Of a stretch of 64,000 bases of DNA, positions 1 through 35,200 are shown in pieces. The notes below the pieces were generated by a model, which was not told the origin of the DNA, ran no database searches, and was given only the letters and a program-made list of their open reading frames with translations. The position numbers were made by a program, and so were the translations under genes. How positions within the stretch are numbered: the stretch's first letter is position 1; each line of letters starts with the position of its first letter. Source of the stretch: Bugula neritina (lineage: Eukaryota; Bryozoa; Gymnolaemata; Cheilostomatida; Bugulidae); NCBI GenBank assembly GCA_964035545.1, contig OZ037766.1:8193722-8257721 (forward strand). The letters run 5' to 3'.

Positions 1-10
1 CGAGCTTTAC

Positions 11-15505
<15,495 letters not shown>

Positions 15506-18117
15506 TGTGATGTTATGCAGTAAATCGCAACGCCAAATGACTCGCTGCACCTGGGTTTATCTGTATATATAGGCTATATATTATATATGCATATATGTAT
15601 ATAAATTTAAACGTGTGTATTGAGTTATTGATTTAAAACATTCAGCAAGTACATCAAACAGGTTTACTATCACATTTGACTAAGAAGCATCATATAATTG
15701 CTTCGTTGTTGATTTTACAAGTATCAAATCACAGTTTGTTCAATTTAGTGTCTGCAAGCATCTGCAGCTCCGTTAGTTAGAACTTGCAGATTTAATACTC
15801 TGCATATGACTCTAATGAATTAGAAGATTAATTTGACATCACAGCTGTCACCATCTCTGCCTGTTACACAATAAATAAATCGATATACTATTAAAAATTA
15901 CCTTTGTCAGAGCAAATGTCAAGCTTTGTGGCTAGAATTTACATAATTATGCCTTTGAGAAGTCATAATAGCTTATAGCCAATCCTGAGAGAATTTTGCT
16001 TTGGAATCTTTTATTTTGTGCAGATTACGTTTGAGAAAAACACCATATCCTTCTCAGTCTTCTTCAAGCTAATAATAACGTCTGTTTAGAAAGATATTCA
16101 TTCTATTAATATTTGTAAAAACCAACTTTGTGTTTGTTAGAAAAATGGGAGGAGATAAGTTGTCCCTAATCCAATCATTTTGTACTAGCATCTATAATAA
16201 AAAGTTTGACAACTCCAAAAAAACTTTTACATCCTAGTGCTCAATATTTAAAAGAAAACTATTTAGTACTGGAAGTTAGCAACTTGGAAGCTGTCTAGCT
16301 ATGAAAGTAAAGCCAGAACTCATAATCTCATGTTAAGCAAAAACTACATCTCGGCTCTATAAAAGCAAGCACCTTCTTTTACTAGTCAATGTTTCAGACT
16401 AACTAAACAGATTTTACTAGCAAACAAAACTTGAGAGTAGATTATGATATCATGTGCATACAAATGTCTATTGTATAGAATTGAATGTGTCAATAAAGGC
16501 ATATGAAATAAAAATGTTCATCAATTCATGAATAATAGAAATTCTATGAGGAAATAGTAAGCTAACATAGCCTAATGGGACTGATATTTTATTGCATTGG
16601 CTTGCTTCAATAAAACTATCACTGAGCTTGAATAAAGTTGCAGAATTGTAGATTGGATAACATAAACAGGCTGTTTATGCATGAGTTATAACATTTGCAG
16701 CACATTATATATCATTGAAACTAAAACTAAGCCTTATGGGACATTTTTAGTACGTCCTGCAGACTGTCAGCTTGCTTAAAAATAACATTCTTCAATATTT
16801 ACTCGCTTAGAGAATAAAAATGAAGTTTTAATATGAATATAATTTATTAGTATTGAAAAGTTTTTAATTTTCAACACATGTTTCTCAACTTTTAGTTATA
16901 GAGCACTACGGTGATTAGAAAAAGAATAAAGAAATAAATACGAAATAAGAGAAAAGTATGTAAATACAAGCATTAATTGTAGTGAGATAGCTAGCATAGC
17001 AATAATGATTATTTTACAAGAGCTCATATGATACACTATTTAAACATATACCATACCAAGGGAGTACAATTCTGCTAATATATTAATATGCTTTCATCAA
17101 TTAGCTCATCTCCTTCCAGGCATTCCTTTAGAATTCACCAATCAGGCTCAAATCTTACATTACAGCTTTAAAAAATTTAGATATAATGCTATGTTCAAAT
17201 TTTTTGACTGGATGAACAAACTTGATTTTTTTAAACTTTAAAGCTTGTTGCCATATGTGCCTGAAAAGTGAAATGTTCTGCCAAATAAGCTCATACAAGT
17301 AGTAATTTTTATTTGGTATATTACTATAAATCACAAATACAAAACGTACCATGTTATGCTATGTTTTCAAGGAATTCTTCCATGTTATACAAATTTCGTT
17401 GTTTGCATTTTGCTTGAACTAACAGATTCTCAATGGATTCATATCATTATTACTTATAATATTATGTATTATGCATGCATATATCATGCATATTATATAT
17501 TATAGTTGTTAAAACAATGACTTTCAAAATATAAAAGTATAGATATGTTTATAAAGCTTTGATTCTCTCATCAGCTTATCAATATCTAAACTAAAGCAGC
17601 CTATTCTGTTCCTAATTTAGTTTTTTTCATAAAGCACAATCGGTTCTCTAAAATATTGACCCAGTCAGCAATGAAATTAATAAGGAAGGTTAAAGATAAA
17701 TAATCTCAATGGCCAGCTGTATAACCCAGTTCTAAAATTGTAAACTTCCTAAACAAGTCATATAACCCAGTTTCCTGTTTCTAAATTAAAATAAAATGAA
17801 TTCTTATACGATTTACTTATAATACTATAAATTATATAATATAGTCGAGAAACTTATTCATATAGTAGAACAATGAAATCTATACATAGTGTAATTAGAG
17901 TATCAGAAATAAAACATAGATAATGTAGTCTAAATAAAGACACGCATTAAAATTATAATATATAACAATATGTAACACCCCTGTTTTCCCAAGCTTATTA
18001 TCCGCAAAACAAACAAAGGTTCTGGAAAATTGGTAACTCATACCATCTTCTGTGCTATCCAATTAGAAAAGTTGTTTCATTTATCTGTGTAAATGTGATT
18101 ACTAATATTGCAAGCCT
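15506..18117. other. Divergent intergenic region between BAIAP3 and the orphan gene
   Basis: About 2.6 kb of AT-rich sequence between two divergent start codons. No ORF with protein-like composition was seen. It must hold the BAIAP3 promoter and 5' UTR, including any non-coding first exon, but I could not place its start site. Short AT-rich palindromes occur near 17465-17505. Confidence 0.5.
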
Positions 18118-18143
18118 ATTGGCCAAACTTTAAACTATATAAG
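18118..18143 (+). promoter_or_regulatory. CCAAT (reverse) plus TATA box of the orphan gene
   Basis: ATTGG (reverse CCAAT) at 18118-18122 is followed by TATATAAG at 18136-18143. This is about 90 bp upstream of the ATG at 18233, so transcription would be expected to start near 18170. Spacing fits a classic TATA promoter. The function is inferred. Confidence 0.5.
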
Positions 18144-18232
18144 CAAGCGCATTTATGAATAAACGCTAAGCAGACACCAACATATCAAGAAGTAGCAAGT
18201 TTATGCTGTAACTAGAAGCCACAATCAAAAGC

Positions 18233-20382
18233 ATGTTGGCAATTCGCAGATTTTTATCAAGAAATAAAAAAATCCACAAGCTTAAACGGATGCAAGTATG
18301 TTAAAAGTGTTCATCTAAATTTAAAAATTTTCTTGCGACATTTTTAATATCATCTAATACTAAATAAAAGTACCACTTGGGGCTTCCGAAATAAAAGAGA
18401 TTATATTTTGTACTTGTCGAAAATAGTGTATCTGAACATGTTATGCTATATTTATATCACAGGAATGCGAAAGTGTCAGTGACATTTCTGACATCTCGCC
18501 AATTAAGAAGAGAAGTAAACTTGAAAGGCTTCTCAGAATAAGAAAGAAGAAAAAAGGTGAAAAATTTTGATAACTTTTATGTCTAATTAATTAAGTTATC
18601 TATATTGGTCCCACAATCAATCATGGAAAGTTTTAAAACCTACCAAATTGTTTTTATAAATCGATAAAAATATTGCAAATTGAATCATTACAAATAAATA
18701 TATATTGGTTAAGCAAAATCTTTTAATCTTTTCAATTAAACTTGAATTGCATTACATTGCATTGACAAAGCTGCTTAAAATGAATGTGTGAATTTGCCTT
18801 AAAAATGCTTACCTTCTGTCAACATAGAACTTCAATACGGATTGTAAAATTCTACTTACCAGTGAAAATTTAGAATATTTGCAGTTTATATGATTGTGAT
18901 ACATTTTTAATGAGTACATACACTGACTTATAGACAATTGCTGTTAAAAGACTGTATAAAAATTTTTTGTACAATAATTTAATTTTTGTAAAGTTGAATG
19001 CTTATATTATATTTATAGATGGTAGAAGAGGGCTTTTCAAACAGGCTGACCATAATGACCGAAGTGAAAAAGAGCAGGTCAAGAGTTCACCACCACATCC
19101 CAGTAAGTTTTGCTGAGTTGTACACTACACAGCTTTACAGCTAAATTTAAACATAAAGTTACAATCTTAATATATAGGAAGGCCCTTATACATTTACTAT
19201 AATTATGTTCAAGAAACCGAGTGTGTTTTGTAATTTATAAACTTACTATTTTAGATGGATTTCAAAACTTTGGGTATAATTACACAAATCCCACATTGCA
19301 GGTAATATACTGTATATACAATATATAAATTTATGTATATGTGTTTATAAAGTTCACAAGAATAATATAATTTACCAGTTAACTATGATAATGACTTAGC
19401 CTAAAAGGTCAAATGAATTTTTTCTGTTCTATTTCTAAAAGTGGCACCCACGCAACGCTATAGCAATGCAACAAATATCTGCTCTACCATTATGGGTTTG
19501 TGGGTTTGTAATAAATGTGTATTGTGACTTTTGAAACCTTTTTGAAAAAGTTGTAAAAATATCTGCTGTAGGTTGAAATTCTTGTTAGTCCCAAACCAAA
19601 ATTTATTAAAAAGACTAAAGAACTTGGCTATAAAAATTTTTCTACTACTGCACCTAAATGACTGCACTAATTAAAATGTTATGATTGCACTAACTTTTAC
19701 TAAATAAGTTTTGTCAGGACTTTCTTATCAATATTTACTGTAACTAAAATAGTTGCTAACTTACTTGTTAATTCAATGTTGTTGATAATCACTACATTCA
19801 GTTGACCTGTAAGTTATATGGATACTAATACATGATATAGTAAATGCAGCCGAAGTTTCATCTTTTCGAGTTTTTGTGTAGAAAACACAAGCATCTTAGA
19901 GATATTTACTGTCAGCTAATATATATTCATAGACTACTAACTCTCTCTCTGGCCCTGGAATTCAAGACATTATAACGATGTTGGATAAGATGCACAAGGC
20001 CCAGGAAGATCAGAACAAGCTACTTAAACAACTTTTTGAACAGACTTTAAGGTAGGTGTAGCTCAACAATGACAAGAGTGTAATCAATTGTTTTATGTAG
20101 AACATGTCTTTTTAATACCTGAAACATTTGATTAAATGCATGTGTCTGATACATTATCCAAAGTGTGAAAATTTTCTGTCCTCCGCTTGTATATAACAGA
20201 CGACATAATATTGTCTTTATTTGAATTCTTCACCGATTCAAGCTAATCCATTTACATGCATGTGTAGACCTCCGGTGCAGGCTTGTGGCAGCCTTTCAAG
20301 TGACGAAGGTTCAAGGTCAGCTTCTCTAGTGTCTGCTGAAGACGCTACATACATGTCCACCTCATCTGATGACAATTCATAG
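18233..20382 (+). CDS. Orphan 173-residue protein: basic N-terminus, coiled coil, acidic Ser tail
   Basis: Exons 18233-18295, 18463-18556, 19019-19102, 19255-19301, 19933-20051 and 20268-20382 total 522 bp. They join in phase with good splice sites and end at TAG. I do not recognise the family. The N-terminus is strongly basic (MLAIRRFLSRNKKIHKLKRM). After an acidic and serine patch (ECESVSDISDISPIKKRS) comes a second basic run (LRIRKKKK). Residues about 98-135 (IITMLDKMHKAQEDQNKLLK) look like an amphipathic helix or short coiled coil. The last 35 residues are Ser/Asp/Glu-rich and end TSSDDNS. There is no signal peptide or membrane segment. Charge and helix suggest a nuclear or scaffold-binding protein, but that is speculation. 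It is divergent from BAIAP3 and convergent with TIF1. Confidence 0.7.
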
Positions 20383-21169
20383 GTATGTAAAGTTACCGAA
20401 TCTCACTAGCTGAGGTATGTAAGTGAACTTTTAGGGTTGTCAAGGTTTGAATGCAATTACTTGCACTCTTCAACATTTAACCGAAATTTAGGTTATAATG
20501 TACTATATTGTGATGAAAACATTATAGGATTACTTCTCTAAAAATTTCCAGCAATTAGCATTTCATTGCACTAAACAGATCAAGAACTTTGATAATTCCT
20601 GAAACTCAACAGAAATTGATTTGTTGGTGGCTGCATGTCCAACAGATGCATAAGTATTGCTGCTATTTAAAGCAGCACCGTCAATGTAGCAGATCATAGG
20701 TTGCAAGTTTCACACTATTTTTAGTGATCTTAAATTTTGGCTTTCAGCCGTAAACACTAAATCAAGAGCGTACAAGTCTGAAAAAATTCTCTCTGATGTT
20801 ATGTAGGTGACACATGATATATTTAAACTACATTCTGTATGCAAAAGTTGATTTGTCTCACCAGTTGTCATCACAGCATAGTAATATAATACTTTCTGAA
20901 GGTCTTCCTCTACAATGTAGAAATATAAAAATGCCCCAAAAACACATCATATTGCATAATTTGTTCACAGGCTACTTTTGCATCATAAAGTTTGTTGCAA
21001 TGTGTTCAACTCTTTATGTAGATTCAGCAAGTCTTAAAGTCAGATAATATAAAAAGTGCTTATATTAGCGAAAGAAATGACCTCTAAATATGTTTTAGCA
21101 TTGCTAAGTAAACTAATATTACTGACACAACATACTGCATAGATATATTACCTATCATATTTCTTGCAG

Positions 21170-21373
21170 GGAGCATATATGATTGATGATAAAGGTGGTG
21201 AGGCAAGCTTTAGATAGTTTGTAGTTTAACCCCACATTATAGAGCTTTCTTCAACTGCCTACGTAATATATATGTAACTTTTAAATATTGTTTTTTAATG
21301 TCAATATATTATTGCATGCAACCATATATTTTCAAAATACTTATACAATTTTAACAAACACTAAATTAATAAA
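21170..21373 (+). other. Possible 3' UTR exon of the orphan gene with polyA signals
   Basis: The stop codon at 20380-20382 is directly followed by a consensus donor (GTATGTAA). A pyrimidine-rich acceptor ending TTTCTTGCAG lies at 21160-21169. AATAAA follows at 21368-21373, with another at 21418-21423. Together these suggest a 3' UTR intron of about 790 bp. No transcript evidence is available. Confidence 0.35.
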
Positions 21374-21396
21374 ATGATTCTGCTGCTCATTTTGAT

Positions 21397-21402
21397 TTTA
21401 TT
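21397..21402 (-). terminator. PolyA signal candidate for the TIF1 gene
   Basis: AATAAA on the minus strand about 465 nt beyond the TIF1 stop codon. It lies within 30 bp of the polyA signals of the convergent orphan gene. Confidence 0.45.
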
Positions 21403-21867
21403 ATCATTTGCACTTTAAATAAAATAACCCATTCAATATGTACATATATGCCAGTTTGTATTTCAAATAAACATGAAATTACTTATTGACATCCAAGGCT
21501 AAAGTGTAAATGTTAGAAAAATGACCAGTAACAGAAATATTTACAAAAAAAATCGCATAACATGCTATAAGAATGAAAGGGATTCCATAACAAATGAACA
21601 GTGAGTTAAAAGATGATGACTAATATGTACAATGCATCAATTGTCCTTAAACTACTCATTGATTATGCAGTTTTTGAAATGCATTTGGCAAGGAGTTGAC
21701 CAATGCAGCCATCTTTTAAGGTAAAGTGAAAAATGTACAGATAATGCTACTCTTCATTAGAAACCTAGAGAAATATGGATGCTTTTCATCACTAAAGTCA
21801 GAGAGTTTTGACTAGGAGGGTTTCTGTACAATATAGCACATCACTTAATTTAGTTTATTAGCAGGCG

Positions 21868-29872
<8,005 letters not shown>

Positions 29873-31608
29873 TATACTTGTCTAGTAGTTTAGTCATTGT
29901 TCAATCTTTTGATTTTTGAAATCTACTAGTACTAGTATTTCTTTTTTATTTTCACATTTTAACCGTTCGCCATGACAGTTATCTTCGCTGAATTACGTTA
30001 TCTTCGGCCTACAACGAAAAGATCCTCACTAAAAATTTATTTTGAGACAAGATAACTCCTTAAAACCTTGCGTGTAATCTGAGTTTAGAAATTTACATAC
30101 TATACGTTATGTATACATTATAGCAAAATAAGCGACACAAACATAATATAGTAACAGGGTTTTTTAGTTTTCAATTAATTTTTTTACATTGATTATTCCT
30201 CTTTTTGCTTTCAAACTACTAGCTGTCTATATCACAAAATATAGGTTTGTATAATGTATAGATGTAAGTACTAAGTCAAATCTGAAAAAAATCATTAGCT
30301 GCATGTTGCGCATGATTGCACTCATTTATACCTAATACGTGTGTTGTAGCACAAGCTATACATGTATAAACACCGTAATAAAAAGTCTATCAGTTCAACT
30401 ATATAAACCAGTATAGTTTTATGAAAATTGGATTAATCAGTATTGGTGGTGTGAAAGTATTTTAAACTTCATTTATGATCTTGGATAAATTTATTAACAA
30501 CTTTAGCTTATATAATTATTGTAGTATACGCTTAATGAATAATATGGCGATTAAACTAATTTAAAACAATTTAGTATTGCATCATGCAGGTACCCTGATT
30601 TGTCTAATTAGGCTGCCATTGACCGCAAACTTGAATTATTTTGGAAATTTTCAGTGCACAAAAGATAAAGAGTTATAGTGTCCATCACTGCAATTATAAG
30701 TTTATCAAAATAAAAGATCATGGCAAAACAACTTTTGAGCTAACAGCAACCATTATAAGGAAATTCTGTTTGATTTGTTTTTCTAATATATTCACACATG
30801 AGGTCAGCAATAACAAATGTAGTTATGTGTATACATAATATTATATGCAATAAAATCATTGATCTTCATTTCAAGAGTTGTCATATAGCAAAAAAAACTT
30901 TATGCTGTTGAAAAACATTCTAGCAGCATGAAAAAGCCTACAGGGTAGAAATGTTATAAAAATAGCAAAAGTTTGGAAACATGCTAAGGTAAATCAAGTA
31001 AACACATATATATAACGTCATAGTATAGGTCAACATACAAATTAACCGTAGACATCATTGATGTTATTAGGCAGCCATGTAAAACATGTCAGCTAATTTA
31101 TATAATTATTTGCATAGTTGATATTTTTTTAACCTTTCTGAAGGATGAATAAATTAAATATTGTCTCGACCTGAGCTGCACGCATACTGTGTATATGCCT
31201 CGTGTCAGCTAATTGGATGTCGCTCTCATTTAGGCTTTAACACCCTATTGATTAATTGCACGTAGATCACAGTAGAGTAATGAATAAATTCTTAAATATA
31301 TTGAAAAAAATTGACATGCCAATTAATTGATATTAACCTAAAAAGTACATTGCTTATAAGACGCGAATTTCTCCAGGAAATGCAATGATGTGTGTATAAA
31401 TCTTACTGCATGTTGGTGCTTACAGCTTGGTTGATTGTTTGAATTCATGTTCTTTATGTTTGGCATGATGATGTAGCAGGGTTTAGCTCATGGACAGATT
31501 TCTGTTCACAGTTTAGTAATCTCACCAACAACCGACAGATACAACACAACATGTTAGATAGTGTTTTTCTGTTAATAAAGCAAGTCAATTTGTTTTAATA
31601 ATGTTGCA
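29873..31608. other. Intergenic region upstream of TIF1
   Basis: About 1.7 kb, AT-rich, with no protein-like ORF. It should contain the TIF1 promoter next to 29872, but no TATA box or other element could be assigned. The TIF1 ATG has A at -3 and G at +4. Confidence 0.4.
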
Positions 31609-31614
31609 TTTATT
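31609..31614 (-). terminator. PolyA signal candidate for the EGF-like ligand gene
   Basis: AATAAA on the minus strand about 590 nt beyond the stop codon at 32202-32204. It would give a moderately long 3' UTR. Confidence 0.35.
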
Positions 31615-32201
31615 GCACAACATAATCTCAAAATTCATTTGTACAGTATAATTGTAAAATATTTACAGCAATAAATATAAAACTGATAAAGCATTTAAAC
31701 AGAAAGGAATATATTGATTATGATACATTTTGAATAGAAAAATATTTTCCATTAGTAAATGGCGTGACTTTTTGCTATGATAGACATAAAAATAATTCTG
31801 ATGACAATATTAGATATATTAAAATAGGCCTTTTATGTTTCAAAATGACTTCTGCAAATAAGCTGTAGGTTGTATTGATTAAAGTATTAGTTGCTTAACA
31901 GCTTTTTAATGATTTACAACACTAAATTAAAGAGTGATATTTTAGTTTGAATTTTAGCAACATACCAGCCAGGTTTAAACATAAAACAATTATGAATGAT
32001 TGATTGTCATTCTGATTCCAAACTATTTAGCATATTTGTTAAAGGAGGGCTACACTAAAATGAATTCTTTAATTTGCTCTAACCGCAAAGATATGACACT
32101 GGTGATCGTAAATGGTTTCCACTGCTTGGTACATTCACCAACATGATGAAGATGAAATTAATTATGATTTTCAGTTTTGAAAGCTTCATCAAGGGCCCAG
32201 T

Positions 32202-35200
32202 TTAGTTTTCCAATTCATCCAGAACTTTGGGAGTTGATGTTCCTTTTAAAAATGTAGTTTGCGATTTCCGCCTGCTTCTACTTAATGATTTTTCATCTTT
32301 ATGCCGAAGTTTATTAAGACTTGGGTCAGTTTGATCTTTCATATTTTTGAGAAATTCTTTTTCTGTCAATTTGAGATCTGATATATAATCAGGAGTATTA
32401 CTGAGAGCAGGTAAAAGTCCATTTCTAGGACTAATACTATCAATGCTACTAGAGGATGTGCTACTTTTCTCTGACGAGCGTATCCCCTTCTTTTTGTCTC
32501 TTTTTCGTTGACGCTTACGCATTTTTCGCCTTCTTGCCCTTTCTCTTTCTTTCCGTAGTTGTTCTCGTTTTCTTTGTTTCTTGCTAAGTTTTTCTGAGGC
32601 ACTATTTTGATCTTCCATGTCAAGATCGTAGTTTTTGCTTACACAATCTAAAAATAGACTTTCGTATCCCACCGACTGTGATATTATGTCAGAATAACGC
32701 TCTTGCTCACACAACTCTTGAGTTTGCTCCATTAGAATAACAGCAATAGAGTCTGTATTGATAGCTACCTCTTCGCATCTGGGTCCTTGTCTATCAGATG
32801 GACACCTAAAACAACCAAGCCAAAACAACATGAGATTTTGCAACTTCATACAGCATACGTTAGAAATACTAAAATAGTTGAAAGCTACTCCAATTAGTTG
32901 CATCAACCTATTATTCTTGACTAAAATAGTAAAGCCCTAAAGACCGATGCAAATGTGTTCGGAGTTTGCTAGAACTTTTTTTTAGTATAATGGGTATATT
33001 AATAAACTTATGGATGCTCTTAGGGGAAGGTTATAAAGGTGCTTGTTTACACCAGTTGCTGCAAGCTTGCATTTAAAGAGAGATAACTCCTATGACTGAA
33101 GAATTTGCAGTTCTCACAAAATTCATTTTTTAATGCTCAATAATTAATAATGCCGACAGTTAACAAACTGAAAACTGGCAGCATTTTTAGAAGCATTGGC
33201 AGTAATTACATATGAAATATCAGCAATCATTAGTGTCAGTTCTATAGTGCCTCAAACACTGAGCCACTGCATTAGTCGGTCAGCCATCCACAAAACTTAT
33301 TATAAAACCATCAGAGAGTCTTTAAAAGACAAATGAATTTTAGAAATTGGTTTCTGAAACTGCGAAATTTGTCTTTTAATATTAATTGATCTTTTTAATT
33401 TGTAAACTTTTAGCTACTGCCAACAAATTATAACGGTTGCAACAAAAAATAGTATTTCTACATATTTTTTATGTTATTCTTTTATTATTCAACAGCCTGA
33501 GTATAATAACTATGGAGCTAGCAACATAGACAGGTCAGCAAATAGTAGTCAAAACTCAAATTTATTTTTGTAAATAAACAGCCACTTAAAATGAAGATCA
33601 AAAAGATAAAACAGTTTTCTATAAAATTCTCAGTACCAAGCCCTATTAGTGTGCCAATCTTGTAGCAACTGCCAGCACACATGATTCAGTTGTTTTACTA
33701 TAAAATAGCAAAGAAGACTGAGAAGGTAAGACAAGATATCTTGTTTTGATATTACAATCACATTCTAGGAGTGTTTTACTATTATTTCTTCATCACAATG
33801 TGTTTCAAATATCAGTAATTAGTGTCTCAGGCCGCAATGTTTTGTACTGGTTGTATTAAAAGAAAAAAGGGGGTGATGATCCATGAGTACTCTAACCTTC
33901 TCGTGTGTCACACAGTAAGACAAGTAAACGAGTTCCGTACAATTAATGTGTTTACAAGCAATATATAATATCATGTAAAGAGCTAATCCACAGCCATGTC
34001 TTGAAATACTAGTATATAGACCTATCTTTGCAACCCAAAGTTTTACGCCTGTGACTTTAAGAAATAAATGCTTAGTCTTTAACCTTCTGTCATCTGGCAA
34101 TCAAAACAGTACCACCAGCTAGGATATTTTTTATAATATTGTAATATTATAACATTTATATGTAATAGCGTTGCGTTAATTGATGCGATTACTGCAACAA
34201 TGTTGCTGTCATCTATTATATAATGTTTTGTGGTGTGAGTTTTCAACCATAACAAGTTCCTGTTTAATGTTGCATATCAAAAATCTATGTAAATCTGTTT
34301 ATATATATATATTTTATTTTTAAATTTTGCTGTCTTTCATGAGTTCATTAGGTTCGTTTTTTAGACAGGAAAAACTTTTCAAATAATTAGTTTGGCTTTT
34401 ATGGAAGTACAAACAGCTCATATGATGAGTTTTTGCAAAAAATATTGGAAGTCTTTTTTGTAAGAATGCAGCCTAACAAAAATGAGATTATACAAATAAT
34501 TAAAATACTAGGTTTTATGATGATTGATGCTAAATAATAATTTTAGGCAACCAAACAATTTATAAAATACTAGGTAATGAAATAGTTTAACTGAGCGTGT
34601 CATAAAAGTCAACTTCACCAATTTTGAATAACATCTATTTTTCTTTGTCTATAAAGCATAGTTACAAGCTTATAGAAAATTTTAAAAATTCTATTTGCCT
34701 CTTCGTGTTAAGAATGTTTTTAATTTATAGTCGGCCCTACATCTCGGTCTTGAAAATAAAGACACTCCAAATAATGAATTATGTACCAATAAAATAGTTG
34801 GAAGTTGTCTACTACCTTGATGTTTCAGATAGCTCCCTAGTGTCCACCATTTAAGATAATAAAGAATTTAAATTGGTACTATGTCAATAATAGCATATCC
34901 ACTTTAGCATTTCCACAACTATTTAAATACATACCAATTGAGATATGAAAGACATGAGGGCCTTTATAATTTAGAGATGTGCAATAATGATTATTAATAA
35001 GACTATGTTTTACTGTGGGAGTTTGTGTTGAAGTGGCATATGAAACGTCAGATAATAGTAGGCCGGTCTGTAATTCATAATATTTAGCTTGGCTAAAAGT
35101 TCAGTTTTAAAATTGAACTCATACAGCTACACAGAAAAGGTCTATTTACACTCAAATTCGAATATTGCAGTAATAATATTCCTATTATAATATTAGTCTG

